A stretch of DNA of 64,000 bases from Morella rubra (taxonomy: Eukaryota; Streptophyta; Magnoliopsida; Fagales; Myricaceae): NCBI GenBank assembly GCA_003952965.2, contig CM025853.1, positions 24,351,934 through 24,415,933 on the forward strand. The letters are read 5' to 3'. The notes below the pieces were generated by a model. The model ran no database searches. It was given only the letters and a program-made list of their open reading frames with translations, and was not told the DNA's origin. The first letter of the stretch is position 1. The number at the start of each line of letters is the position of its first letter. Below are positions 1 through 13,780 of the stretch, piece by piece. Made by a program: the position numbers and the translations under genes.

Positions 1-646
1 AATACATTCCAATTTTATTTAAATAGGTTCTTTAAATGGTTTATATATAAATGCATTTTCATGGTTTGTGAAATTTATATAAGACAAAGATACGCTAAAA
101 ATTAGTAAATGTTACATATAATTTCTCCTCCTCAAATGCAAGATTTAAAGTTCCTTTTTTTGAGTACATTTAGGTCAAAACCATTACTGCGTCGTTGGAA
201 TGCATTAATACTCATTTTCTGCTAAACATTATAGCCTTTAGGAATGCGGGAGAGTTTCATTACCGAAAAAAGTAAGAGCTTAAATTGACCCATAATAGAG
301 GAAAAGATCAAGAAACTTGGACAGCTATCAAATCAAGACAATAACTGAGGAAAATAGTTGTTTTCTTTTCTTTTCTCCCATTAAAATAAAAAATGCAGCA
401 AAACTAAAAAAAAAAAACCACACAGTCTATCCAACCTTATTCAAACCCAAGATGGTCTTCTTTCCAGAAAGACCAATCATTTTCTTCCTTCCCATACAAC
501 TCCACCGTCCAAACACACAAATCCTACCAAAATCAAACCTACCATCCTACTACAAATCATGAAATTGTAATAGAAACAAGAAGGCCTCCCAATATCATAT
601 ATATATTGTTTTCCTCAAATTCACTTTCTTGACCCTTCTTCTCCTC
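1..646. other. 3' flank and 3' UTR of the SAHH gene
   Basis: This AT-rich stretch lies downstream of the SAHH stop codon on the minus strand. The part next to the gene must hold the 3' UTR and poly(A) site, but I cannot fix the end of the transcript. An open frame at 317-562 is low-complexity (runs of lysine codons from poly-A) and has no recognisable domain, so I do not call it a gene. Confidence 0.5.
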
Positions 647-2850
<2,204 letters not shown>

Positions 2851-2963
2851 TTTCAAAGGGCTTAAGCCGAGGCACAGACAAGGTTTAAGGGATATGGATA
2901 GATTGGAAGAGAGGAGGGAGAGTTGGAGGCTGTGAGCGAGGGAAGTGGGAGTGGGAGAGGTTG

Positions 2964-2971
2964 TATAAATA
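2964..2971 (-). promoter_or_regulatory. probable TATA box of SAHH
   Basis: The minus strand reads TATTTATA here, about 115 bases upstream of the SAHH ATG. This would give a 5' UTR of roughly 80 bases. The stretch between it and the ATG is pyrimidine-rich on the coding strand, typical of plant housekeeping leaders. Confidence 0.55.
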
Positions 2972-5900
2972 GGTTCGAGAGCAGAGATGGACGGTAGGGA
3001 TTGCCGTATCGGGTTGGTGGATTTGGTAAATGAGAGCGAAACGTACGACACGGAAGATGATACGGGACCGGGTAGGTTGAAGAAATGGACGACGATGCTC
3101 GACCAAGTTCTCAGAGCGTTCCAAACGTGGTGGGTTCTAATTGGTTCAATTCTTACAGGTTCTTGGAGTTGCTGTGTACCTTTCTGTATTGAATCTGAGC
3201 TTGTTTCTTTTGGCTTTATTTGCTTTGTTTAATGAGGGATAATTAATCAAAAACACATAGCCCAATAAGCCTTTGTTCTCTGGGTCACTAGCTTTTACCC
3301 TTTTTTTAAGATTTTTTTGAAGACACTGCCGTGAATTACAAATATCTCGATCGCACAAAAAATATATAGCAAAAAAAAAAAAAGGGAAATAGAGTCAATT
3401 TTTATTATAATGGGCGTTATCTTCGAGTTATGGATCCAATTGCAACTTGACATTCTCTACATTGATGAATATCAAAGGAAAAAGTCACGAGTAACCCACT
3501 TGTTACTATCAATATTTACTATCTCTAAATTTAAGAGTTTGAAATTCTGCCATAAGTTAAAAAGTTACTTATAAAAATAAAGTCTGTTCTTTAATTTAGT
3601 GTATTGGTTGGTAGTCTTATTGATTTAATAGATTCATCCAATAAGTATAAATTATAAATAGAATATTTTGCAATAAAAGTACTCTTGACCCAATAAGAAT
3701 TGTTACGCTAATTATCATCTTCTTCCTTATTTAACCAAAAAAAAATATCAAGGAAGAAAAAGAAAGATTTTGCGGTAAAACTCTGCTGTGCTATTATGCC
3801 CCTGTAGAAAAAGAGATCACCACAATGCCTAGATATCGTTAGTTCAAAGACTTTTTTATTTGAAAAGTTATATGTTTTTTCATCTAAAGCCCATGTAATT
3901 TCTTACAAAAACTGAATGAGAGTTCGAAGTAAGAATTGATTCTGTTTACTTCTTCGAGTCCATTTTCTAGCATGGAAGGCAAACACATCATAACCCTTGG
4001 TGGTTATGAACAGAGTTAAATTGAATTACAAACAAGAGTTTCATTCACATATACTTTTCTTTTTAAGAGGTAAGAGAACATCGAAGTTGAGATCCCTACA
4101 TAGTTTAAATAAGAATATCCGCTTTTAACTTTTAAATTATCACTTAAATGTCATTTACCGATTTGAACTATCATTCCATCACAATTTATTTCAAAACTAC
4201 CAAAATATATGAATGTCCGATCTCTAATAAGATCACACTGTTATGATGTACATAAAAACATGACACAATATTGTTGCAAACATTGATTCATTTTGCCAGT
4301 TTAGAAGTTGAATTTAATGAGATTTGTAATTCAAACTACTAAACTACATTTGGGTAACAATTCGAAGGCTATAAATAAATATTTTTATAATTTAAATATA
4401 AATATAGTATCACCTTAACTTACTAGGAAGTCCTTTAGGAGGGACCTACTAGACAGGTTAAGTGAGTTCAATAGGAAAGATTTGCAGAGGTCCACATAAT
4501 ACAACTTAAGTCTTAATCTAACCCCAATCTTATTAGAATCACGATGACAAGATTTTGATAAAATTAAATAAGAACATAGGTTTCATCTAAGATCATCAAC
4601 TAGAAAAAATACAAAAACTTTTATATCGTCGGACTATTAATCCGCTTTGGATTCCTCATCACCAAGTCAAGCTCCTTGATGTTCTTTTTTTTTATTTTCT
4701 TATAAAAGGAGGAGCGGGACAACTAGCATACCAATCTAATCCTGGATTATAATTATTTCATACCATATTTTAAAGATAAAAGCAAAATAGCAAAAACATC
4801 TCATGTGCTTTAAAAGTTGGACTTTTCAAAAATTTATATTCTCATTATCTAAAACTATTATTTTGAAATGAAAGTTTTTGTGCTTTTAAAAATATAAGAC
4901 CAATGTTCCTTGAGATCCAAATCACCAATTTCGATGGACCCAAAAGGGCCAAAACTGCCAGAACCCACCGCTAGAATCCCATTATTTAAGATAGGGCTAC
5001 GTGAGCATTGATATATTTTCAGTGTAAATCTTTATAAGACCACAAAAAACTCTCCCTATTCTCATTGGACCCCAGCCACAACTCTAGAATCCAAGGAGAG
5101 GACCTCACCTCATGTAGCATCATACACCCTGCGCCCTACCAACCCAGAAACAGCAATGGCTGGCTAGCTACTTTTTTTTTTTGCTTTTTTAGGTTGGCTA
5201 TCTCTAGCTCGACAGATGTGCCAATGTAGATTTTTTTACGTATCTAGATTAATCTGACCTGTCTACTCGCTCGGTTTCTCATCCTTAATTACAAAACCAA
5301 TTACTTAGAGTTAAGGCCACTGTAAATTTAATGGTTGAATTAGACACTCTTTTTTTTTCAATAAAAGGAGAAGAAGAAATAAAAATATTATTTACGATGA
5401 TCTATTTGTAACCAAACCAACTACATATTAAAATAAAAAATAAACATAATTAACGTTATCCTTTTTCCTTCTTTGCATGTTCAAATATTAAGGTTGATTA
5501 TATATGTTTATCCACAAATAAAGAGTTGATTAGATATGTTTACACGTAAGAATTGAAGAGTTATACTGCAGAACTTATAAACAAATAGTTATAACAAATT
5601 TGAAGATAAGATAATTTTAGACGTATTACGTATATATTATAACGGATTTTTTTTTCCAACAATCACGATCTTATGTCCAAACTTATCGGAGTAAGATCAA
5701 ACTGGCTTAAAAATAAATTCTAGACAAGTGAAATTGTGCTGCGCAGCAAATAAATTAAGATATTCAAATCTCGTCCAACATTTCGATGAACATACTCTTT
5801 TCTTTTTCTAACATTATGATGACATTATGATCAACATACTCTTTTTTTTAAAAAAAAAAAAAACAGTATGACGACATTGTGATGAACATACTCGTTTAAC

Positions 5901-6288
5901 ATATTCACTTACAATAGATCACTTATTGTGAGCGAGCGACCAGGATTAATTCAGTAATTTCTTATAATATTCGAAGAAAGATAGACCATATAGATACTAT
6001 TATAGGATTTATGCTGTCAAAATTTTAGATAGACAACATTAAATAGTATAGGGTTTACCTATTGTGTATATCCTTAAATTACACCATATAATTCGGACAG
6101 AAAATTACAAAAGATAATAACATGTGAGGAAAGATTTCTAAGAGTAATGTATTGCAGCCTTCACTCCATCACTAGTTGGAGGTAGAAGTGGAAACAAAAT
6201 ACTAAAACACAAAATTGCACTGAAAATGCCATTACAACTTGTTTGGCGGAATTTAGGAAAAAAAAAACTGGTTTGGCGGAAACAAAAT
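2972..6288. other. AT-rich intergenic region upstream of SAHH
   Basis: The first few hundred bases are the SAHH promoter. The rest is AT-rich, with homopolymer runs and short simple repeats. I see no open frame with recognisable protein similarity, no tRNA and no well-bounded transposon. Confidence 0.5.
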
Positions 6289-7755
6289 GGGTTAATGACC
6301 CTTTTGAGCCCTTGGTTTTTACCTTCATTTCAAAAATGGTCCTTGAATTTTACAAATAATCATATGCATTCCTCGGATTTTGACAGAGTAAAAATAGGTT
6401 ATTCTTTTTCGTTCAAAGTTAATGAATGGACACATCATACCCAATAAAATTATGTCATGTGTCCAATTAATCAAAGCATAGATTTCACATCAAATAAAAC
6501 ATAAAAAATTAAAAGAAGAAAAAGAAAATAAATACAACAAAATAAATTAAAAAATAAAATGTTTTTTATTTGACCAAGAGTTTCTAATTTGGTTAATTGG
6601 GCATGTAGCGCAATTTTACTAAGTATGATGTGTCTAGTGGCAGATGTAGAGGGGGGCAGCTGCTCACCCTCTGTTATGTCAATTTTTTTTTTTAAAAAAA
6701 TTTTACATGTGTTTTGTCCTTTTTTTTTTCTATATAAGTTTTTGTCTTTATTTTGAATGAAATAGAATTGATTATTTTGTCATATTTGAATGCTTTTGTT
6801 TGATGTATATATTTTCGTTGTGGGTTAAGATAAGTTAGTGATTGTGCTCTTTCAAGAATTTTCAATGCAATTTTTGTGTAATCTTTGCATTTTTTTACTG
6901 AGAAAGTAAGGGGGAAGATATGTATTGGAATGTTTTGAATTTCTCATGTTTCTGATTCTGAAAGATGGAAAATTTCTAAACCAACCAAATAATTGTACTT
7001 GAAATAAAGTGCCAAGTGGATTTTTTTTTTGGGCAAAAAATGGTTACTTTTCTACAAACAAAATTCTCATGTTCTTAGCAAAGAAATGTGTTATGATTTA
7101 TGAGAGAGTTGAGTCTTTGACTTCTAAATTTTCTTGAAAATTGAGTCGATTCTTTCTTTCTTTCTAAATATATTTATTTATGAGTGTTGATGTTGTGTAT
7201 ATTAAGTAGATTTCATCCTAAATGCTATATTCATCAATTGAATGCCCATGTCAAAGCTGTGAAAACACTTTGTGAACTTAAGCTATAAATTATTGCTCAA
7301 TCAAATATATGTTAAATTGGGTTTTGGGATTGTTTATTCATATATAGCCAATTGTGATTTGTTGAAGGTTATTGTTCTTAATTTTGATAAATGAATTGGT
7401 TGATAAATTTTCGTTTTATTTTATTTAGATAATGGATAAATTTTTAATAAAAAAACTCAGCCAGCATAAATTTGTTTAATACTCCTAACATAGGAAATTT
7501 TTTTAATTCTAAGACATTTTTTACATTACATAAAAAAAAAAAATTATCATTTAATCTTAAGAATTTGTCACCTTTCAACTCGAGTTCTTATCTCGTCACT
7601 AAATTTGTCAATCCAATTAACTTTCGACGAGAAACTCAGAGAAGGATCGTTTTTTACTCTTTTACCAATCCAAGAACCGCCCACTATCAATTGCAAATTT
7701 CAGAAACCATTCTTGAAATGAATGTAAAGTCAAGGACCAAAAGGGTCTTTAACCC
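6289..7755. mobile_element. fold-back (long inverted repeat) element, Mutator-like candidate
   Basis: The left end reads GGGTTAATGACCCTTTT and continues with text matching the reverse complement of the right end, which finishes AAAAGGGTCTTTAACCC. The similarity runs beyond 100 bases inwards with many mismatches, on the left through the stretch about TTTACCTTCATTTCAA. The flanking 9-mers AAACAAAAT (6280-6288) and AAAGGAAAT (7756-7764) match at 7 of 9 positions, compatible with an old 9-bp target duplication of Mutator-type elements. No transposase is visible inside, so it is non-autonomous. Assignment to a superfamily is inference. Confidence 0.6.
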
Positions 7756-10700
7756 AAAGGAAATAGCTAAAGGGCCTTTAGCGGGCAGAGCTAGCGGGTG
7801 ACAGCGTTTAAGCGCACTGCCTTAACTGAACCTGGCGATTATAGAACCTCTAAAAAAACACCACGTGCTTAGAAGGCGAGTCTATCAATGTACAGCATGT
7901 TATGTATTGGTACTACACTTCTACTGTCAAGTACTCGAAAGATCAGATTAGAAAAAAAAAAAAAAGTACTTGGAAGATCCGCCTTCAAAATATCTTTGCT
8001 TCAAGATGCGCCAATACAATACCTTTGGCCACGAGAAGATCGTGTCGGTTGGGTCTGGTGGGTCCAGTAAAGTGATCAATTGGCGTCGGTGGTCTTATTT
8101 AGTCTTTAGATCGAGCATCTGCAGGGCGAAATCTATTATAAGAGGAAAATGGAAATGGTCGACGACATTGTACTAAGTGCTGGCTACAAACAAAAAAAAT
8201 CAGGGGAACAAAATCTGTGTCATTTAAAAGAGAAAATTAGAAATGGTGTAAGAGATCGTGTGAAGACGTGGGCGGGTCCTACTGGAAAGCGGCAGCAGGA
8301 GAATATTACCATGTGTGGGAGTGGGTCTGTGGGGTGCACATACCGACTGTGTCTTTTTGACTGAGGGACAACCAATGATGAGGACGGAACTCTGATCCGT
8401 TTCGTCAATCTTCCATTAATACGATCCATTGTTTTTTGCGTCACTGATTGGTTCTTGGAACTACCGTACAGTACAAGAAAAAAAAAATAGTAGTATTAGA
8501 GAAACATATAAATCCATTTAATTTCAGACCTTACTTCAAAATGTGAATTTTTTTTTTTTTAAAATATGCTTTTGTGTTAAACTTGAATCGCGTTTTCTAT
8601 GCACAAGGAAAATAAAATCACGTGTTCTAATTAAAAAATATTTTATGTTCTATAAATCCAATACAAAATCTATCTTCAAAATAAAATATACAATCATGTA
8701 TCACGATTTTTCTTTTATCCTGAGAATAGGAGAAATCTTTTGCGCAACACTCACTAGAGCAGGGGCTAAAGATACCCAACCTTGAAAAAATTATAAGGAA
8801 ATTTTTTTAATTATTTTATTTTATTTTTTATGTTTTGGCCCACACACATTTATTTTCGTTTAACTAAAACCCTCTAAGGTCCATTCATTTTTTAGAAAAA
8901 AATACATGTAATATATATATATTTTTTTTATAACGAGGAAAATTCAGACAATCACGTACATTAATTTCGAATAGATTTGACCTAATATTCACACAATTTA
9001 AGTTTTCTGTCATGACAAACTCTGATGAGATTAATTGACATACTGACAAGCCCCTAATTTAAATCACGAATTTTTGTATTTTCATTTGAAACATACATGG
9101 CCTGTTTTGGTCCATGGGGTAGTTAACGACAGGGACAATCTAAGCCGTACTACTACTTCATTTAAATAGCCCCAAATATATAGGCTCCTCTCTAATACCC
9201 ACTATCTTGCACCAACTCTCTCTCGGAAAATATGAACAAAAGCTTCAAAAATAATGCTTCCTTTGTAAGAGAATTGAGTTGAGTTGAGTTGGACGATATT
9301 GACGCTTATTATTAACTTGTTTATTTACGCACCCGAAGTGTTCAATCGTCGAAAATTCCAGCGTGGGTTGGTGAGAGGTAGGTGATTCTTTTATGAAACA
9401 AGCATGAAAATGAGTTTCGGATCCTAATTTGGTCTGTGTGGCTTTCATTCCATCCCAGCTGAAAGTGCACCAACAACCACAGAGACTGCAAAAAGTCACT
9501 ATCAAGCTGGGGTTGGTGTCGTTAAAATTACCAAATTACCTCTCACCAACCCACGAGGTACAAACTTCCATCCCTCTTTTTTTTTTCCAAACCAGTGTCT
9601 CCAACCCTTTACCAACTCTAACAAGTACAAGGACCCTGTTCTGACACGTGTCTGTATTTTTTATTTTTTTCCCATTGATTTATATTTTTTGGTTGTTTTT
9701 CCTCTTTCCTTTAGATACATTAAACCAATAAACAAATTCCTCAAAACTTTAAAATGGTATGGTAGAATATAGAGTAGTAGATTCTGTCAACTTTATTATT
9801 TAATCAAATTGGGAGAAATTATATTTTACACTTTTTAATTACCCTATATTTTATAATTTACCCTCCAAATTACTGGACAAAAAGAATGGGGTTAGAAGAG
9901 AAAAAAAAAAGGTCTAGTTCAGGCAGAATTTTGTCGGATATAAGAACTGTTGCATTTATGGTATCAAATTGGTTTGTCTTTTCTTTTCTTTTCTCTTTTT
10001 TAATCTTTGTGTAGGTGTTGTTCACCTATCATGTGTGAACTTTTGGCGTTATTGTTTTAGCACATGTGAATGTTTCCAATGTTGTTTGTTCTACATTTGT
10101 TGTCACAATTTTTTTTTCTCCCTCTTATAGGCTGATCAAAGTTAACCCTCCAATCATGGAGGATTCTAGGATTCAAACTCGGAAAAGTTTCACTAGAGTA
10201 GATTTTGGGTGGCCAAAATACAAAATTACAAGAAAATCTTTGAAAAAAAGTATATTTTTCTTTGAAAAAAAAACTTTTTTGGCTGATTTTGGGATGTGCT
10301 CCCAGACTCCTAACTTAGTCCCTGCTTGCAATAAGGAAAAAATAACCTTTCCATTTAGTAATTTAATTTTAATTTTGTACAATTTTTTGTTTAAATCACA
10401 TAATATGATTGAGACACAAATTGCAATATTAAATTAAGCTATCTGGCTCAAAACGGTACAAACTTTAAAGAGGAAGGACTTCAGCACTAGCAAGAAAAGG
10501 TACAAACCGAATTATAACTACTTGAAGTTCAAGCTAGGCTCCTTTTGATCTGTGTAGTAGTAGGATGAGGCTTGCCAAAACTAGTTAGATGTTCGTTTTA
10601 AGTATTCTAGATACACATGAATTCTAGAATTTATAAACTGAATATGTTCAAATATCAATACAAGTTAATAATTTTTACACGAATACTAATAAACTTCAAC

Positions 10701-11951
10701 AACACCTAAAAATTCTTAAAACACTTCAAATTTTAAAAATTTCACCAAAACTAACAACCCATAGAATTCTAGAAATTATAAGCATCATTATTCTTTTTTT
10801 TGTGTGTGTGTGTGTGTGTGTGGGGTAATAAGAGCTTCCATCTAATATCTGTCATGAGGGATAAATTATTTAAAATATGCTGAATTAATTTATGGATCAA
10901 AGTTCAACCAGGGTATAGTTTCTCGAAAAGTAATAATAAAGGTTGCTCAAATCTTGACTATCAACATCAAGAGCTAGCGTAACCATTGATTGCTTGAAAC
11001 GCAATCCAAGGCAATCCCTTCTTTATTTTTTGTTAATAATTGTTAAAATAAAAGTTTAAACCCATAGAAAAAGTGAATTTGATCATGTAATTTATATTTG
11101 TTACATTTTCCTAGTGTCCAGTCTGCACAATTTCATTAATTGGTATTTCTAACATTTGAAATATTCTACTTTTATCATTTTTCACTCACTAGATTTTGAT
11201 CCAATTTTAAAAATATCAGTGGGTTTCAAAAAGAAAAAAAATCTTAAAACTCATTAGATTTTGATGGTAAATACAATATATTACTTAAGCAAACCTGTTA
11301 GAATAATTTAACAAAACTTTTTTTTTCATCAAATCACGACTCGCCAAATGTCATAATTTTTTGAGAAACCCAATGAGTTTTCCAAAATGGAGTCAAAACT
11401 GAGTAAATATAAATTTTCTCTTTATTTTTGAATAGAAAAGTTTGAAATTAGGATTCAAATGCAAGACGCACCATTTACATAGTGTTTGAGAATAAAATTT
11501 TATGGTAAGATTTTAATAGTCGGTGAAAAAGTTAGTGAAAAAGTAAAAAAAGTTAAAAAAAAAAATGAAGAAAGAGAAATTTTTGTAATGATGATAAAAT
11601 TTCAAGAAAACAAACCTATTCTAAAATCTTAAACGGATAGGGAATGGTGAATTTTATCTCATTTAAAGCTAAGCTTAGCAGAAGATTTATACAGAGAAGA
11701 CAGAGAGGGTCCATAAATGCACGAGTGCCCAATATTGTAAGAAAATTTACGGGGTAGAAAAAGAAGACACCTTTTGGGAAAGCTTCGTGCCAAGATTAAA
11801 GATACAAAGCCAATGACGTGAGTCAAAGGAAGGAACTGGTGGTCCAAAACATTCACCTACTGGATATATTGGAATCCAACCAAAGTAAAAGCCCGCGAAC
11901 CCTTCTTGCCACGGTTTTGCCCAAGTACTTGTTAATCTGCAAAATATTTTA
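7756..11951. other. AT-rich intergenic region
   Basis: No gene is supported here. The open frames at 7472-7801, 8220-8444, 9245-9505 and 10066-10437 are lysine/phenylalanine-rich or low complexity and have no family resemblance. The stretch contains poly-A/T tracts and a TG microsatellite at 10801-10822. The segment about 7990-8460 has higher GC than its surroundings, but I cannot assign it. Confidence 0.45.
10801..10822. repeat. (TG)11 microsatellite
   Basis: Eleven uninterrupted TG units follow a T run. This is a simple sequence repeat likely to vary in length between individuals. Confidence 0.95.
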
Positions 11952-12350
11952 GGGAAAAATACGTTTTTTACTCACAAATTACCATAGGTTTTACATTTTG
12001 TACCATAAACTACTAATTTTGATAAATTGCACCTTCTAACTACTAATTTTTAATACTTTGCACTCTTTATGAAAATTTCAAACTAAAATGATGATAATGC
12101 CCTTGACCCATTTTACATATATTGAAGATATAGTTGTCAATTCATTAATTTCTTAAGGGTATTATTGTCAAATGGAGGGTGCAGAGTGTTTAATATTAAT
12201 AGTTGGAGGGTGTAATGTGTCAAAGTGGGTAGTTTAGGGTGCAAAATATCTAACATTGATAGTTTGAGGGTGCAATGTCTTAAAGATGGTAGTTTGGGGT
12301 GCAATGTGTCACTATCTCGGTAATTTGTGGGTAAAAAATATATTTTCTCT
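11952..12350. mobile_element. 399-bp Mutator-like miniature inverted-repeat element with 9-bp target duplication
   Basis: The element starts GGGAAAAATACGTTTTTTAC and its other end, read on the minus strand, starts AGAGAAAATATATTTTTTAC; both continue with CACAAATTACC. It is flanked by an exact direct repeat AATATTTTA at 11943-11951 and 12351-12359, the 9-bp target duplication size of Mutator-like elements. The inside holds degenerate repeats of a 'TAGTTTGGGGTGCAA' type on both strands, making the whole unit self-complementary. It carries no coding capacity; the 76-aa minus-strand frame at 12137-12367 is a by-product of these repeats. Confidence 0.85.
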
Positions 12351-12879
12351 AATATTTTAATAGTCAACTGAGTTGGTAAAAGTGATATATATTTTTGGTG
12401 GATGAAAGCGACTTAATTTGTCAAATTTTCAATAAATTTTTATAAAAATAATGGTTAAAAAAGTTTATAAAATTATGCCTTAAAATACTCAATTTTTAGT
12501 GACTTAAAAATATTATTATTGTTAATATTATTATAAATATGACATTTTCTGGTTATGATCCAGTTTGTAAATTGAACTTGGTCCACAATTCATGAGCCTA
12601 GTCGCAGTTTTGCACTAATTCCCAATATTTTTGAAGTATCCAATCCTCATCAATTTAATTAGTTCAGACAACATCGTTGATTTAATTTTATTTTTTACAT
12701 TTTTTTCCAGACAATATTTTTTTTTTTCACTATATCTGCTGGTGGGAATTTCAAACCTTTGCTCCATTACCCTGATTATAGTGCTGCCTTTTAAAGTTTA
12801 ATTTGCATTGTATTAGAGATATTAGGATGATGGTTGGAGACCCCAACCTCCATTAGTTATGTTTAATTAATATAAATTT

Positions 12880-13125
12880 GTACACGTAAGGATCTAACCT
12901 AAAGGTTAGGAACGATCCTTGCATCGAGTCATAAATTTGGACGTCTTGAATTCGAATCTCAACTAGGTACTCTCACTTAAATGGTACACATGTCTTGTGG
13001 GTATGTGTGTGCTCGTGATTTTACCGTCCTCTCTCAACAATTGGCAGTAAGCTCTCTACTTACGCTAAGATTCCTTATGGGTTGAATACAAGACTGGTGT
13101 AACATTGTTTTTTGTTACCAAAAAA
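12880..13125 (+). repeat. possible SINE or other short retroelement remnant
   Basis: The stretch contains a box-B-like element (GAATTCGAATCTCA near 12949), followed by a GC-richer body with GGTACTCTCACTT and CTCTCAACAATTGGCAG text, and ends in an A-rich tail. The layout recalls tRNA-derived plant SINEs, but I cannot place box A or a target duplication, so the class is uncertain. Confidence 0.3.
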
Positions 13126-13278
13126 AAAAATTTCTTTATTTATCAAAACATATGGAGAGAGAATAAATATTTTCGTAACCCCCAAATTTGCAGAGCTGAA
13201 CCAATATTATAACAAAAATCTAGAAATAGACTCGTAGAATCTATATAATTAAACAATTTTATTACAATTACATCTAGA

Positions 13279-13466
13279 GGGTGTTCGGTTAGGGAGTTTT
13301 TTGAGAATTTTTTGTGTTTTGAGAATTTTTAGGTGATGTTAATTTTATTGGTATGCGTATTTTAGTTATTTTTATGCAGTATTAAAAATGATATTTAGTT
13401 GTAGAATATTTTGTATTATGAGAATTCAAAAAAATCTTGAGAATTTTTGTATAGCAAACGTGCTCG
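13279..13466. mobile_element. AT-rich miniature element (GTGTTCGGTT-ended)
   Basis: The left end GGGTGTTCGGTTAGGGAG and the right end TATAGCAAACGTGCTC, read on the opposite strand, share the GTTTGCTA/GTTCGGTTA type of terminus seen in many plant miniature elements. The interior is AT-rich with repeated TTTGAGAATTTTT on one side and matching reverse text on the other. No target duplication could be confirmed. Confidence 0.45.
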
Positions 13467-13692
13467 TAGTTTGGAGAGAAAATAGAGTTACCTGAAAAAC
13501 AAAGAACCCAAACTGCTCTCCCAAAGAAAAAAAAAAACCATAGGATATATAGAAAATCTATGCCCTCGAGTTGTAGCCTGGCCACCACCGCACTCCACCA
13601 ACTCCAACTCCCACCAACAAAATAGAAGTAAATTGTAATTAGTCAAAAATAACGAAGGGCTAGATTCGTCTTTTCGTACCCATAGAAACTCC

Positions 13693-13698
13693 TATAAA
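13693..13698 (+). promoter_or_regulatory. probable TATA box of SHMT
   Basis: TATAAA lies 83-88 bases upstream of the SHMT ATG and is followed by a pyrimidine-rich leader (CTCTCCTCTTTTCTTAGCC), the normal arrangement for a highly expressed plant gene. Confidence 0.65.
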
Positions 13699-13780
13699 CC
13701 CTCCCTACTTCAACCGTAAACTGCGCTGCATTTCCCTTTATCTTCCGCTCTCCTCTTTTCTTAGCCACTCTCTTTCTCCA

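Noticed and set aside
10066-10437. 123-aa plus-strand frame
   Set aside because: Low-complexity, phenylalanine- and lysine-rich translation of AT-rich DNA with an overlapping frame on the other strand; no family signal.
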